A DNA stretch of 64,000 nucleotides from Maratus speciosus (lineage: Eukaryota > Arthropoda > Arachnida > Araneae > Salticidae): NCBI GenBank assembly GCA_963932465.1, contig OZ010791.1, forward strand, positions 617,527,800-617,591,799, in the 5' to 3' direction. Position 1 is the stretch's first letter, and each line of letters starts with the position of its first letter. The position numbers and the translations under genes are program-made. The notes beneath the pieces were generated by a model. That model did no database searches, was not told the origin of the DNA, and worked only from the letters and a program-made list of their open reading frames with translations. Below are positions 51,138 through 63,756 of this stretch, in pieces.

Positions 51138-51477
51138 TTTTAGAATAGAGAGATTATATATATAAAATCCAAACGGAAATTTCGTTCCGAACGCCGAGAT
51201 TTCGAGTTCTACCGCATGGATTTTTACGGAACTTATACCGTTAGATAGGTATCGTTCCAGGGAAGGTTTTAAGTTATAACACATCATTCTACCTAGATTA
51301 GTTATAGAATTATTACGGAAAATTCTATTATTTTGGACTTTGTTACTTCATATTTCCTTAAATACCTGGGCTCCTATTGGTCGTAGAGCTTAGATCTCGC
51401 GCCAAAAGTAGCTCCAAAGCACCCAAGCAAACTTTTCCCCGCGATTATTTTGCCGTCTTCCGATTTCCTCTAACTCT
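51138..51477 (+). mobile_element. Helitron-like 5' segment, first copy
   Basis: From TTATATATATAAAATCCAAA (about 51152) for roughly 185 bp it matches 51761-51935, then diverges. Starts of this kind are common in animal Helitrons. The extreme 5' TC is not preserved in the form seen in the second copy. Confidence 0.45.
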
Positions 51478-51503
51478 ATTAGGGGCCCGCGTAGAGCCCC
51501 TTT
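51478..51503 (-). mobile_element. Possible second minus-strand Helitron 3' end
   Basis: On the minus strand GGGGCTCTACGCGGGCCCC forms a hairpin stem and is followed by TAA|T (CTAA|T). It resembles the end at 48289 but deviates in sequence. Confidence 0.35.
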
Positions 51504-51751
51504 AAAATATTTTTCGCAGTAATTTCAGCAATTATCTTAAATTATTGGTTAAGACCGCCACCCTCCCGATTCATGTATCTACGGAAAGGTTGCATGAAGG
51601 AGTTTCGTTCAGATACGTTTTCGTTAAGAATAGAGTGCGCTTCCTGGTGGTGGAATGTGGAACTAACATAACGCGATATTGTTAAAATTAGGAAATCTAA
51701 CAATGCGATTTGTTTTAAACTTTGAGATAGTTCATAACACATAATCTATTA
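51504..51751. other. Non-coding filler
   Basis: A minus-strand frame at 51542-51742 has no recognisable domain. Near 51726 there is a weak echo of the ATAACACATC block found in both Helitron-like 5' segments. Confidence 0.4.
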
Positions 51752-51935
51752 TCTATTCTATTATATATATAAAATCCAAACGGAAATTTCGTTCCGAACG
51801 CCTAGATTTCGAGTTCTACTGCATGGATTTTTACGGAACTTATACCGTTAGATAGGTATCGTTTCAGGGAAGTTTTTAAGCTATAACACATCATTCTACC
51901 TAGATTAGTTATAGAAGTATGATGGAAAGTTCAGT

Positions 51936-53924
51936 TATTTTGGACGATAAGGTTACCATTTTATTTCTTGGCGAAGTTTTTTGTTGTTGAAAAAATTGAA
52001 ACGGCTATTACACCTAGAAAAATAAAAGACAAAAAACTGTTACTAATTTTAATTAAAATCTTTAAAAAAGAAAAAAAAAGAAATCCATTTTAATGAGTGA
52101 TAATATTAAAAAACGAATATATTTAATTTAAACATGAAAGAGAATGTTCGTAATACTTAAAGAATTACTCAGTTGAAATATTGCAATTGAAATAATATTT
52201 GGCGATTTATCTTTTGCATCAGGTTAAGAAAAATGCATCTGAAAATTGATAAAATGATATCAAGGAAGTTCCCCATAAGCGCATGCTCAGCATTATTTGA
52301 AAAAAAAATATAGAATATTCTTTTCATAAATATATATATATATCCATAATAAAATCGGCAGAACCTCTATTTAGCATTCCTAAAAAAATAATGAAAATTT
52401 CATTTTTTGCGATTTAGCGCTGGATGGCGACACGATAAAATTTTGAATAATACTATGATAAATATTCTTTAAGAAAAACTTTTTCAACTCTCGATACGAA
52501 GTTAGTTTAAGTAAGTTTAACTTAAATAAATACATATTTATAACTGCAGTTTTGTCATATACATTTATATATGTAACAATGAAATTTAACGGTCGTATTT
52601 ATGCCGTTTACAATGAAATTTAAATGGATTAAAAGTGTTTCAAACTCAAATTAAGGTCCGATTCTGAGCATTGGCAATTTGACTTCGATATTGTTAGTGT
52701 CAGAGACAACAAGAGAGTTTTATTGCCATGGAAACAACAATTTAATATCGAAATGTTTAATGATAGCATTCTTAATTAAAATACCCTTAAAACTTATCCA
52801 GCTGGTGACACCGTATAAAATTAAATAGCTCAATAGAAGTAACACGCAATTTGCATATATTATATAAGCTTACAGCAAAAATAGTAAACTAATCCACAGT
52901 TTAAGTTTAAATTCATTGAGCATTAGGCATTTAATTACTTATTTAACAAGGAATTTATAAATGCATTTCAATCTCTTGCATCTGGCGAGGAAACCTATTG
53001 GTTCGCCAAAGAGTGTCGAGCGTTCGTCTGTTCGCGACAAATACTCGAAAAAATATTTTTTTACAGATTTTCTACTGCGATTCGACCGCTATATTTTTAC
53101 CGATCTTTTTTACATACATGAGTCATTTTATTAGCATTTCCTTTTTCCAAAATATTTTGAGTATGCGTTTTAAGGAGACCTTCCTTGTGAGTAACAATTT
53201 TTATTATTATTATGTATCTCTTACAGAAAAAACTAGCAGATGTAATTATAAAAATAATGATCTTACATAAATAGCAGTTAATAATATAAAAGTGGAGTCA
53301 AATATTTAAATTTTAATGCAAACGTTTGCCCCCCCCCCCCTACACACACATATTATAAATAATTTAATTTCAGATATTTAAAATATTTTTCGCGTACTTT
53401 ACTACGGATACATGCTATTTTGTTTTTCCCCAAACTTATGACTTTTATAACCTCGAACTCAGATCAACAAATATTGTCACTCTCTCTCTTTTTTTTTTTT
53501 TCTTTTAAACATATATCGCTAATTTTTCTTTTAGAAAAGTCTACTGTTTCAAATGTTAAGTACTAAAGATTATTCTTAAGAAAATTTATGCAATTTTGCG
53601 TTATTAATACCACAAAAGAAAATATTTTGCAATAAAAATTGCTTACTGAAATACATTTTCGATTGTCTTTTTAATTCGTCATCCCATTTTCAGTTTTTTT
53701 TAAGGTTTTTGATATTGGATTAATCTTCCGTAATCAGGTTACCTGCTAATTAGTGTATTTACCGAACTATTTAGATGTTTCTTTTATATTTGAAAGAGTC
53801 AGATCAGTGATCAGACAGTGATCGCGATTGTAGAAGATTACATGAAATTTGTACTTAGCTATTAGTAAATTTATGTTTTTTCATTATGAAGCAAACGGAG
53901 AAAAGAAGATTTAGTATATATTTT
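51936..53924. other. Helitron interior, no gene seen
   Basis: AT-rich. The frame at 52998-53270 has no family resemblance. Short homopolymers only. Confidence 0.5.
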
Positions 53925-55797
53925 TACTTTCTTCTATCTTCAATAGAAGAAAGTATTGTAATCGAAATTTTTTTCGACTTCCGGTTTTCGACGGATTTGC
54001 ATGTTTTAGGGGTCAGAGATTCCAAAAAACATGTTTATAGAAAATGTCTGTCTGTCTGTGTGTCCGTCTGTCCGTCCGTCCGTCTGTCCGTCTGTCCGTC
54101 TGTCTGTCGCCATTGTACCATCAAAAAGTGTATGAAGTTATGTATAGAATTAAACCAAAATTTTATTATAAGTTTTTGGCTATGGCAAGCAGGTCCTTCC
54201 GGAATTTGGAAAAAATTCGCCGGTAGGGGGCGCTGATATAACAATTTTTGTGCGATTTTGAATATTGTACCATCCAAAAGTGTATGGAGTTATGCATAGA
54301 ATTGAACCAAATTTTTAGTTTAAGTTTTTGGATATGACAAGCAGGTCCTCCCTGAATTTGGAAAAAATTCGCCGGTAGGGGGCGCTGTAAATGCGTTTTG
54401 TGTGCGATTTTGAATATTGTACCATCGAAAAGTGTATGAAGTTATGCATAGAATTCAACCAAATTTTTATTTTAAGTTTTTGGCTATGGCAAACAGGTCC
54501 TCCCTGAATTTTTAAAAAATCCGCCTGTAGGGGGCGCTGAAATAGCTATTTCTGTGCGATTTTGAATATTGTACCGTCCAAAAGTGTATGAAGTTATGCA
54601 TAGAATTAAACCAAATTTTTATTTTAAGTTTTTGGCTATGGCAAGCAGGTCCTCTCTGAATTTGGAAAAAAATCGCCGGTAGGGGGCGCTGTAATAGCGA
54701 TTTTTGTGCGATTTTGAATATTTATACCGTTCAAAAGTGTATGAAGTTATGCATAGAATTAAACCAAATTTTGATTTTAAGTTTTTGGATATGGCAAGCA
54801 GGTCCTCCATGAATTTGCAAAAAATTCGCCGTTAGGGGGCGCTGTAATAACGATTTTTGTAAGATTTTGATTATTCCACCATCGAAAAGTGTATGAAGTT
54901 ATGCATAGAATTGAACCAAAAATACATTTTAAGTTCTTGGCTATGGCAAGGAGGTCCTCCCTTAATTTGTAAAAAAATCGCTCGTAGAGGGCTGTAATAG
55001 CGATTTTTGTACAATTTTTGTGCCATTTTGAATATTGTACCGCCGAAAAGTGTATGAAGTTATGCATAGAATTGAACCAAATTTTATGTGTTTATTTTTG
55101 GTCGTGTCACGAAGGTCCTCCCTGAATTTGGAAAAATTCTGCCGGAAGGGGGCACTATAATTGCGATGTCTGTACCATTTTCATTATTGTACCATCGAAA
55201 AGTGTATGAAGTTATCCATATAATTGAACCAAATTTTTTGTGCATGTTTCTGGCTATGGCAAACAAGTCCTCCCTGAACTTGAAAAAATTCCGAAAGAAG
55301 GGGGCGCTATAATTCCGATCTCTGTGCCATTTTCATTATTGTACCATCGAACAGCGTATAAAATTATGCATACAATTGAACCAAAATGTTTGTGCTTGTT
55401 TTTGGCTTTGGCCAACAGGTTCTCCTTGAATTTGGAAATATTGCGCGGTAAAGGGGCTCCGTGCTAGCGATTTTTGTATACTTTTCTTGATTTTTCGTAG
55501 TTCTATTGTGCATCGGCGGCTCATGCAGCGGCGGGAACTCGCTTCCTGCTATGCCGGCTATTCGCAAACAGCTGATAACGACAGAATAAGGAAAAATTAA
55601 TAATTTTAACAAATATCATGATATAGATTAACTCGTTTTTAGTCCGTTTAATTGACTTGAGCAGAAATTTAAGATGAAAATCAAAGTTGGTATAGTATTA
55701 AACTAATAATATTGAAGTATTAACATGTGTAATTAGGTTTTGAAATATTAAGATGTATAAGATAGAAGAAAGTTTTGGGATTGGCACATCCAACTAG
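53925..55797 (+). mobile_element. Helentron/HINE-like element, copy 2 (9 monomers)
   Basis: Same start hairpin, GTCT/GTCC tract, GC-rich tail, subterminal inverted repeat and CTAG end as copy 1. It has about nine monomers instead of seven, explaining its 295 extra bases. Both copies follow a T-run and are followed by TTTTA. Confidence 0.72.
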
Positions 55798-57188
55798 TTT
55801 TATTTGCAGTTATTTTACTGTCACTAAAAAATAAATACTTGGGAAAAAAATTTGAAATTCCAATGGTGGCTGGTGGAACAATATTTGTTGATTTATCATT
55901 TTAGCCTAGATAAGAAAAGAAAGTACCTGAAATGCAGATAAAATTGAAAATAGAAATCATTATAAAGCAAGTTCTTCTGACGCACAATCCTATTCGCTAA
56001 ACTGAGGAAAAAATTAACGATTTTAGGTTTATTTAGGCAGCAGACTGAAGACTAATGTAATTTCGAAAAATAAAAGTATATTTATTTCTCCGTGTTATTG
56101 CACTCCTTAGAGAAATGAAAAAAGGTCTTCGGTGCATCAAAAAGATTATTTCGTTATATTATAACGTGTTAGGTTATTAAGTTTTGTATAACTGACTTTA
56201 TTTGTCATTTACAAAGAGTATTTTTGGCGAAAGATCTATAATTCAGCCAACAGCAATTTGACTTTATTTAATGGGATGTAGTCTGGCGCATAATTACGTA
56301 TGTTTTACGTGTGTTAACTCTGGTAAATTTGTAACCATATAGTTTGCAAACACTTCTAATGTTTGCCGTAAAACTTAGCTGTGCACCCGATTATGGACGA
56401 TTGGGAAGATTTTCATTGGATGAAAACAAGAGGTTTATTTTTCTATCATAATGAGTTATCAAGTTTTTTTTTCAGGTTAACAGTTACATAATTGCAAGTG
56501 GTATACATATAAAAAGGAAATGGTAATGAAAATGACATTATTTTAATTTTATTCAAACACTTCATTTTTAAAAATCCACTTTTATGTGATTTACATTTCT
56601 TTTAATGAATGTTAAAGACTTTTTGTGTGCAAACAATTTATTACATTTTTTTTTACAGTATTTACTCTGCTGTAATCCGAAGATAGAAAACTGCAGTAGA
56701 CCTGCTAGAAGACGTGTATTACAAAATATAATACAACGTAGAGAGAAATTGTATTTAAGCTACCAGAACCACACATAGCACCAAGCTGAGAAGCCCAGAG
56801 TTCAAGAACTATCAAACGAAAGTGAATAATCCGAACATAAGTAATGTTCAGTGGTCACTCTCTGCAATCATTGTAATTATCTCTCCTTTTAATAGTGTGG
56901 TGACTAGAGAACATTTTAACATTTCTGATTATCACAACGGCCGTATTTTCTTCCCAACCTCTACTTTAAATATATACTGTAAAAAAAATTTCTTCTGAAT
57001 AGTCCGAATTTTGCCTAACCCATAAGATATTATAATAGCTAAATAGCGTTCGCATAGTATTCAGCAAATGCGGAAAGATTTTCCCGGTGAAGGTTCATAT
57101 TAATTTAAAATACAAGGTCGAATTTATAATTTTGTTTGATCTAGGATCATTTGGAAAATGGACCAGCGAAGCGGGTGTAGTCTGCTAG
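55798..57188. other. Helitron interior, 3' part
   Basis: AT-rich, no coding signal recognised; ends with the CTAG terminus at 57185-57188. Confidence 0.5.
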
Positions 57189-57519
57189 TATTCAAATATC
57201 TACCACTATTTCCGGTTAGTAATTTTCACCTTAATTAATATCTTATTAAACAAAGTAAATAATACTATTCGGAAAGTGTTTTTTTATCTGTATAAAAAAT
57301 CCACTAAATTGGCAACAGTGAATTCGCGTCTTAAGCGTGATTTTTTTTCTCACGGACCGAAAATTTATCGCGTATTAAGCGGGATCGCGTAATAACCGTT
57401 CGCGTATTAAACGGGATATTTTTACATTAACATTATGGGCGGTGTTGAAGGGATCGGAAAAAATCCGCGTATAAGCGGGATCGCGTATTAACCGTGAGCG
57501 TCTTAAGCGGGTTCGACTG
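57189..57519. other. Right end of the TA-flanked element
   Basis: The last 200 bp carry several copies of a GCGTATTAAGCGGGATCGCG-like motif before the inverted terminal repeat. Confidence 0.75.
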
Positions 57520-57521
57520 TA

Positions 57522-59626
57522 TATATATATATATATCCATATATATAACCATTAATTAAACATAACCTACCACCATCAAAAATCTATATATATATACAAT
57601 ATATATATATGACCTTTGTCACACTGTAACTCTCGTATTTATAAACCGATTTGGATGTAATTGGATATGTACATAGTACATACCAATGTCTCAACCGAGT
57701 TCGTTGGTCAGTCTCATCCGCCATTTTGTTTCAAAATGGCGGCCATTTAAACATTTTCAAAAAAATTTAAAATTTGAAATGTGGTACCAAAAAATTGAAA
57801 ATGGAAAAATATTTTTTTCTTATGTATTTGACCTTTAAACAAAGATTCTAGAGCAGTTTTTGTTTTGTCTATATCTTAAAAAATGGCTGAGTTATAGCAT
57901 TTTGAATTTCTAGCGTGGCTGACATTTTGAAACGTTCTGAATATTGTCACGCGATAAAAGGCGTATTTATGAACCGATTTGGATGTAACTTCGTTTATAC
58001 ATAGTACATACCAATGTCTCTACCGAGTTCGTTGGCCAGCTTCATCCGATTCAAAAATGGCGGCCATTTAAATTTTTAAGAAAACATTAAATTTGAAATG
58101 TGGTACCAAAAAATTGAAAATGGAAAAATATTTTTTTCTTATGTGTTTGACCTTGATAAAAAGATTCGGGAGCAGTTTTTGTTTTGTCTATATCTTAAAA
58201 AATGGCTGAGTTATAGCATTTTGAATTTCTAGCGTGGCTGACATTTTGAAACGTCCTGATTTTTGTTACGTGATAACGGGCGTATTTATGAACCGATTTG
58301 GATGTACCTTGGTGTGTACATAGTACATACAAATATCTCGACCGAGTTCGTTGTCCAGCTTCATCCGCCATCTTGTTTCAAAATGGTGGCCATTTAAAAA
58401 ATGTAAAAAAAAATAAAATTTAAAATGAGATACCAAAAAATTGGAAAATGAAAAAGATTATTTTTGTATGTGTTTGACCTTAATACAAAGATTCCGGAAC
58501 AGTTTTTGTTTCGTCTATATCTAAAAAAATGGCTGAGTTATAGCATTTTAAATTTCTATTGTGGCTGACATTTTAAAACGACCTGATTTTTGTCACGCGA
58601 TATCAGGCGTATTTATGAACCGATTTGGATGTAACTTGGTCTGTACATAGTACATACCAATGTCTCGACCGAGTTCGTTGGCCAGTTTCATTCGCCATCT
58701 TGTTTCAAAGGGATTGCCATTTTAAAAAAAATTAAATTTAAAATTTAAAATGAGGTATTAAAAAATTGGAAAATGAAAAAGACTTTTTATATGTGTTTGG
58801 CCTTGATACAAAAATACCGGAGCAGTTTTTGTTTCTGAAAATTTGTTCTTTTGTTTATATCTTAAGAAATGGTTGAATTATAGTACTTTGAATTTCTAGC
58901 ATGGCTAACATTTTGAAACGATCTTGTATTTGTCACGCGATAACACACGTATTCGCTTATTTTGATGTAAGAAGGCATGTGGATAGTATACCTCAATATC
59001 TCGACCAAGTTCGCGGGTCAGCTTCATCAGCCATCTTGTTTCAAAATGGTGGCCATTAAATTAAAAAAATTATACTTAAAGTGAGGAGCAAAAAAATTAG
59101 AAATTGAAAAAGGTTTCTTTCTTAAGTATTTGACCTTGATATAAGGATTCAGGAGCATTTTTTGTTTGTCTTTATCTTAAAAAATTGCTCAGATCTAGCA
59201 ATTTCAATATCTAATGTTGGTGGCATTTTGAAAAATCTGATTTTTTGCCTCCGAAAGCACTCGTATATATCAATCGCTTCCGATGTGAGTGAGCATGTGC
59301 ACAGCAATTACTAAGGTCTCGACCAAGTTCACTGGTTAGCCTCATCCACCATGTTGTCTTAAAATGACAGGAACTTTAAGAAATCGCCGAATTTGGCAGC
59401 CAAATATAAGTTACTTTAAATAAAAGCAGCTTGGATAAAGCTGACTAATTTCGCGAAATTCTCATTCATAATGATTTAGTATTGATAACAATTAGTATTG
59501 AATCTCCTGTATTCGGTTTCCACTAAATTGAGCTTCTTGTGTTTGAATAATATATGTTGGCTTTTTTAAAATAAGGAATATGAAAGCTACCTCTTCCTCC
59601 CGGCACTGGCCGGAAGGACTTTTTAT
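57522..59626 (+). repeat. Left arm of the inverted-repeat element
   Basis: A (TA)n-rich start with about 60 bp of extra sequence, then six subrepeats starting near 57643, 57971, 58291, 58617, 58946 and 59265. Each begins CGTATTTATGAACCGATTTGG (inner ones degenerate) and contains GACCGAGTTCGTTGGCCAG, a block on the theme AAAATGGCGGCCATTT and AAAAAATGGCTGAGTTATAG. The inner boundary is CCGGCACTGGCCGGAAGGAC. The outer 148 bp of this arm lie at 47294-47441. Confidence 0.9.
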
Positions 59627-61380
59627 AATTATTTTAGATTTTGTAGCAGTTTCTGTAAAAATTACGTTTTTTCCTAGAAAATATGCAAACGATTTGTTTT
59701 ACATCTTAAAACCTGAATTACTTCAAAAAATGGATATTAATACATTAACCTTTCTTTCATCAATATAGAGAAGTAGGTTTTACCTTACACTTTCATTAAA
59801 ATTTTTTTAGTGTGCATTATTCCGTAAGAAATGGGCGTATCAAAATGAAAAGTTAGTACACTCGCGGGATTTTTTTATCCCAGTAAACATATTTCTCCCC
59901 TCCTAGTGAACAAAGAAAATACATTCTTTTACCCACCCCTTCTCGACCTTGACTTTGAAAGGTACAGTCGTGGAAAAAAAAGGTAAACACCCCCTACTAA
60001 CTCCTCAACAAATTATCGTAGACGAAAGTTACTGGTACCGGACGATTGGAAATAAAATCTACTTTTAAATGGTGTGTATAAAATTTGCTTAGGGGCCATA
60101 TACATATTAAAATGAATTCAAACTTCATTTTTTACAATGGCAGTACCCAAATTTAACGAGATATTTCAAATCTTCGGTTCAAAATATGCCTAGAAACCAA
60201 ATTCCAAGTCATTCGAATGATAAGTTTTTGAATTATAGACATTCAAAATTTAGTACTTCTAATGTTAAATTACATTTTCATACTTTTATTTATATCTCCT
60301 GAAATTGTGCTCCTAATGAGCTAATTTTTTGTCTAACAATAATACTAATATACCCAAACATAAATACGTTGAATTTGCAATATTTATAATTTTATGATAT
60401 GAATTATGAAATTAATATTCGAAAAAATTATGAATTGCAACATACAATTTTTTTGATGGATTTAGATTTATTAAGTCCTGCTTTATGGAAATCCGAAATT
60501 TCACATTTTTCTTCCAAGTAGATTTCAAATTATGCTTAAAAAACGGCAAAATGATGGTTTAAGGGGCCGTCTATGATAGAAGTGAATAATTTTTTTTTAT
60601 TTGTTCTGCTATCCTGTAATCAAACAGGTTTCATTGACGCTTAAACGTGCCTTGATCAAGAAGGCGGCTCTCTCGGTTAACAATCGAGTTCGGAACTTCA
60701 ATTTGAATACAGTCCTTCAAATACTCTCGTTTTAAAATAATTAATTTCTCGGAAACTTATGGCAGGAATTGCATAAAAATTTGTTTATAGGCTAATTGAA
60801 AGGTGTAGAGTTCATTTATGCTGTCAGATTTGTGTACTGCCATTGAAAAAAACAAAGTTATGGTTCGTTTTAATATGTAGATGGCCTTTTAAACAAATTT
60901 TATATACATCATTTAAAAGTAGACTTTATTTCCAATCTTTCTGTACCAGTAACTTTCTTCTACGATAGTTTGTTGAGAAGTTAGTAGGGGGTGTTTACTT
61001 TTTTTTTTCCACGACTGTACAAGGGAAATTAGAAGCGTCCTCAAAAAATTTATCCTTTTTTTTTCGGAGAAGAAAATGTGATTGGGTAGATTTTATCCCA
61101 ACACGTGTGCTGACAGGTTAGTATTGATCCTGAGGAAGTCGCCGATTGTATACACGAAACTTGTTGCTCTGTTGGTTAAAAGGTCATATCAAAGGTTTAA
61201 TAAGCCTCTAAGTATTTATCACTTTTGGCATATATAATTTTATTTTAATGATAATAAGTGACTTTCTTATACAACTATATATTTATCTGAAGGGTTAAAA
61301 TCTTACTCAAAGCTCGAATTTTTTTAAAACATGGATTATTGAATTAGGCATGCATTTTAGAAATATTTTGATTTAAAAAA
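59627..61380. other. Central spacer of the inverted-repeat element
   Basis: Non-repeated loop between the arms, about 700 bp once the MITE at 59963-61019 is removed. A short plus-strand frame at 59580-59768 starts in the arm and has no known domain. Confidence 0.75.
59963..61019. mobile_element. TA-flanked foldback MITE (Tc1/mariner-like ends)
   Basis: The body runs 59965-61017 between TA duplications. The left end CAGTCGTGGAAAAAAAAGGT and the right end form an inverted pair that continues, with mismatches, for about 180 bp (to about 60135 and from about 60835), including AACACCCCCTA and ATGGCAGTAC. There is no transposase frame. It sits in the loop of the larger inverted repeat. Confidence 0.85.
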
Positions 61381-63720
61381 AGTCCTTCCGGCCAGTGCCG
61401 GGAGGAAGAGGTAGCTTTCATAATCCTTATTTAAAAAAAGCCAACTTATATCATGCAAACACACGAAGCTCAATTTAGTGGAAACCGAATATAGGAGATT
61501 CAATACTAATTTTTATCAATATAATGAATGAGAATTTCGCGAAATTATTCAGCTTTATTCAAGCTGCTTTTCTTTAAAGTAACTTATATTTGGCTGCCAA
61601 ATTCGGCAATTTCTAAAAGTGCCTGTCATTTTAAGACAACATGCTGGATGAGGCTAAGCAGTGAACTTGGTCGAGACCTTAGTAATTGCTGTGCACATGC
61701 TCACTCACATCGGAATCGGTTAATATATAGGAGTGCTGTCGCATGCAAACAATCAGATTTTTCAAAATGTCACCCACAATAGAAATTGAAACTGCTATAT
61801 CTGAGCCATTTTTTAAGGTAAAGACAAACAAAAAATGCTCCTGAATCCTTATATCAAGATAAAATACTTAAGAAAGAAACCTTTTTCAATTTCTAATTTT
61901 TTTGCACCTCACTTTAAATATATATATATTTTTTAATTTAATGGCCGCCATTTTGAAACAAGATGGCTGATGAATCTGGCCAGCGAACTTGGTCGAGGTG
62001 TTGATGTATACTATCCACATGAATTCTTACATCGAAATAGGCGAATAAGTGTGTTATCGCGTGACAAATACAAGATCGTTTCAAAATGTTAGCCATGCTA
62101 GAAATTCAAAGTGCTATAAATCAACCATTTTTTAAGATATCAACAAAAGAACAAACTTTCAGAAACAAAAACTGCTCCGGAATCTTTGTATCAAGGCCAA
62201 ACACATAAAAAAAATCTTTTTCATTTTACAATTTTTTAATACCTCATTTTGAATTTTAAATTTAATTTTTTTTAAATGGCAACCCTTTTGAAACAAGATG
62301 GCGAATGAAGCTGGCCAGCGAACTCGGTCGAGACATTGGTATGTACTATGTACAGACCAAGTTACATCCAAATAGGTTCATAAATACGCCTGTTATCGCG
62401 TGACAAATATCAGGTCGTTTTAATATGTCAGCCACAAGAGAAATTCAAAATGCTATTACTCAGCCATTTTTTTTTAGATATAGACGAAAGAAAAACTGTT
62501 CCGGAATCTTTGTTTTAAGGTCAAACACATACAAAAAAAAATCTTTTTCATTTTCCAATTTTTTGGTATCTCATTTAAATTTTTTTATTTTTTAATTTTT
62601 TTAAATGGCCGCCATTTTGAAACAAGATGGCGGATGAAGCTGGCCAACGAACTCGGTCGAGATATTTGTATGTACTATGTACACACCAAGGTACATCCAA
62701 GTCGGTTCATAAATACGCCTGTTATTACGTGAGAAAAATCAGGACGTTTCAAAATGTCAGCCACGCTAGAAATTCAAAATGCTATAACTCAGCCATTTCT
62801 TAAGATATAGACGAAACAAAAACTGCTCCCGAATCTTTTTATCAAGGTCAAACAGATAAGAAGAAAATATTTTTTCAATTTTCAATTTTTGGTACCACAT
62901 TTCAAATTAAAATTTTTCTTAAAAATTTAAATGGCCGCCATTTTTAAACAAGATGGCGGGTGAAGCTGGCCAACGAACCCGGTCGAGACATTGGTATGTA
63001 CTATGAATAAACGAAGTTACATCCAAATCGGTTCATAAATACGTCTTTTATCGCGTGACAAAATTTCGGACGTTTCAAAATGTCAGCCACGCTAGAAATT
63101 CAAAATGCTATAACTCAGCCATTTTTTAAGATATAGACGAAACAAAAACTGCTCCGAAATCTTTGTATAAAGATCAAATACATAAGAAAAAAATATTTTT
63201 CCATTTTCAATTTTTTGGTACCACATTTCAGATTTTAAATTTTTAAAAAAATTTTAAATGGCCGCCATTTTGAAACAAAATGGCGGATGAAGCTGGCCAA
63301 CGAACTCGGTCGAGAGATTGGTATGTACTATGTACACACCGAATTACATCCAAATCGGTTCATAAATACGCCTTTTATCGCGTGACAAAATTCAGGACGT
63401 TTCAAAATGTCAGCCACGCTAGAAATTCAAAATGCTATAACTCAGCCATTTTTTAAGATATAGACGAAACAAAAACTGCTCCGGAATCTTTGTATAAAGG
63501 TCAAATACATAAGAAAAAAATATTTTTCCATTTTTAATTTTTTGGTACCACATTTCGAGTTTTAAATTTTTTTAAAAATTTTAAATGGCCGCCATTTTGA
63601 AACAAAACGGCGGATGAAGCTGGCCAACGAACTCGGTCGAGACATTGGTATGTACTATATACACACCGAATTACATCGAAATCGGTTCATAATTAAGGGA
63701 GTTACAGTGTGACATAGGTC

Positions 63721-63756
<36 letters not shown>

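Larger units (their letters stand above)
51752..57188 (+). mobile_element. Candidate Helitron, TC start to CTAG end
   Basis: Begins A|TCTATTCTATTATATATA and ends GCGAAGCGGGTGTAGTCTG followed by CTAG|T, both typical Helitron termini with the A and T of the insertion site. The 5.4-kb interior holds HINE-like copy 2 (53925-55797) and otherwise AT-rich sequence with a (C)10 run near 53331 and a T-rich run near 53489. No RepHel protein is recognised. Whether these two ends belong to one element is an inference. Confidence 0.5.
47444..57519. mobile_element. 10.1-kb TA-flanked element with pogo-like inverted ends
   Basis: Left end CAGTCGAACCCGGTTAAGAC; the right end read on the minus strand is CAGTCGAACCCGCTTAAGAC, one mismatch, continuing to ACGC in both. 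TA lies on both sides (47442-47443, 57520-57521) within the host (TA)n tract. Subterminal copies of GCGTATTAAGCGGGATCGCG occur twice inside the left end and several times in the last 200 bp at the right. No transposase was recognised. Most of the interior (about 48289-57188) is later nested Helitron-like material, so the original element may have been only about 1.2 kb. Confidence 0.85.
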
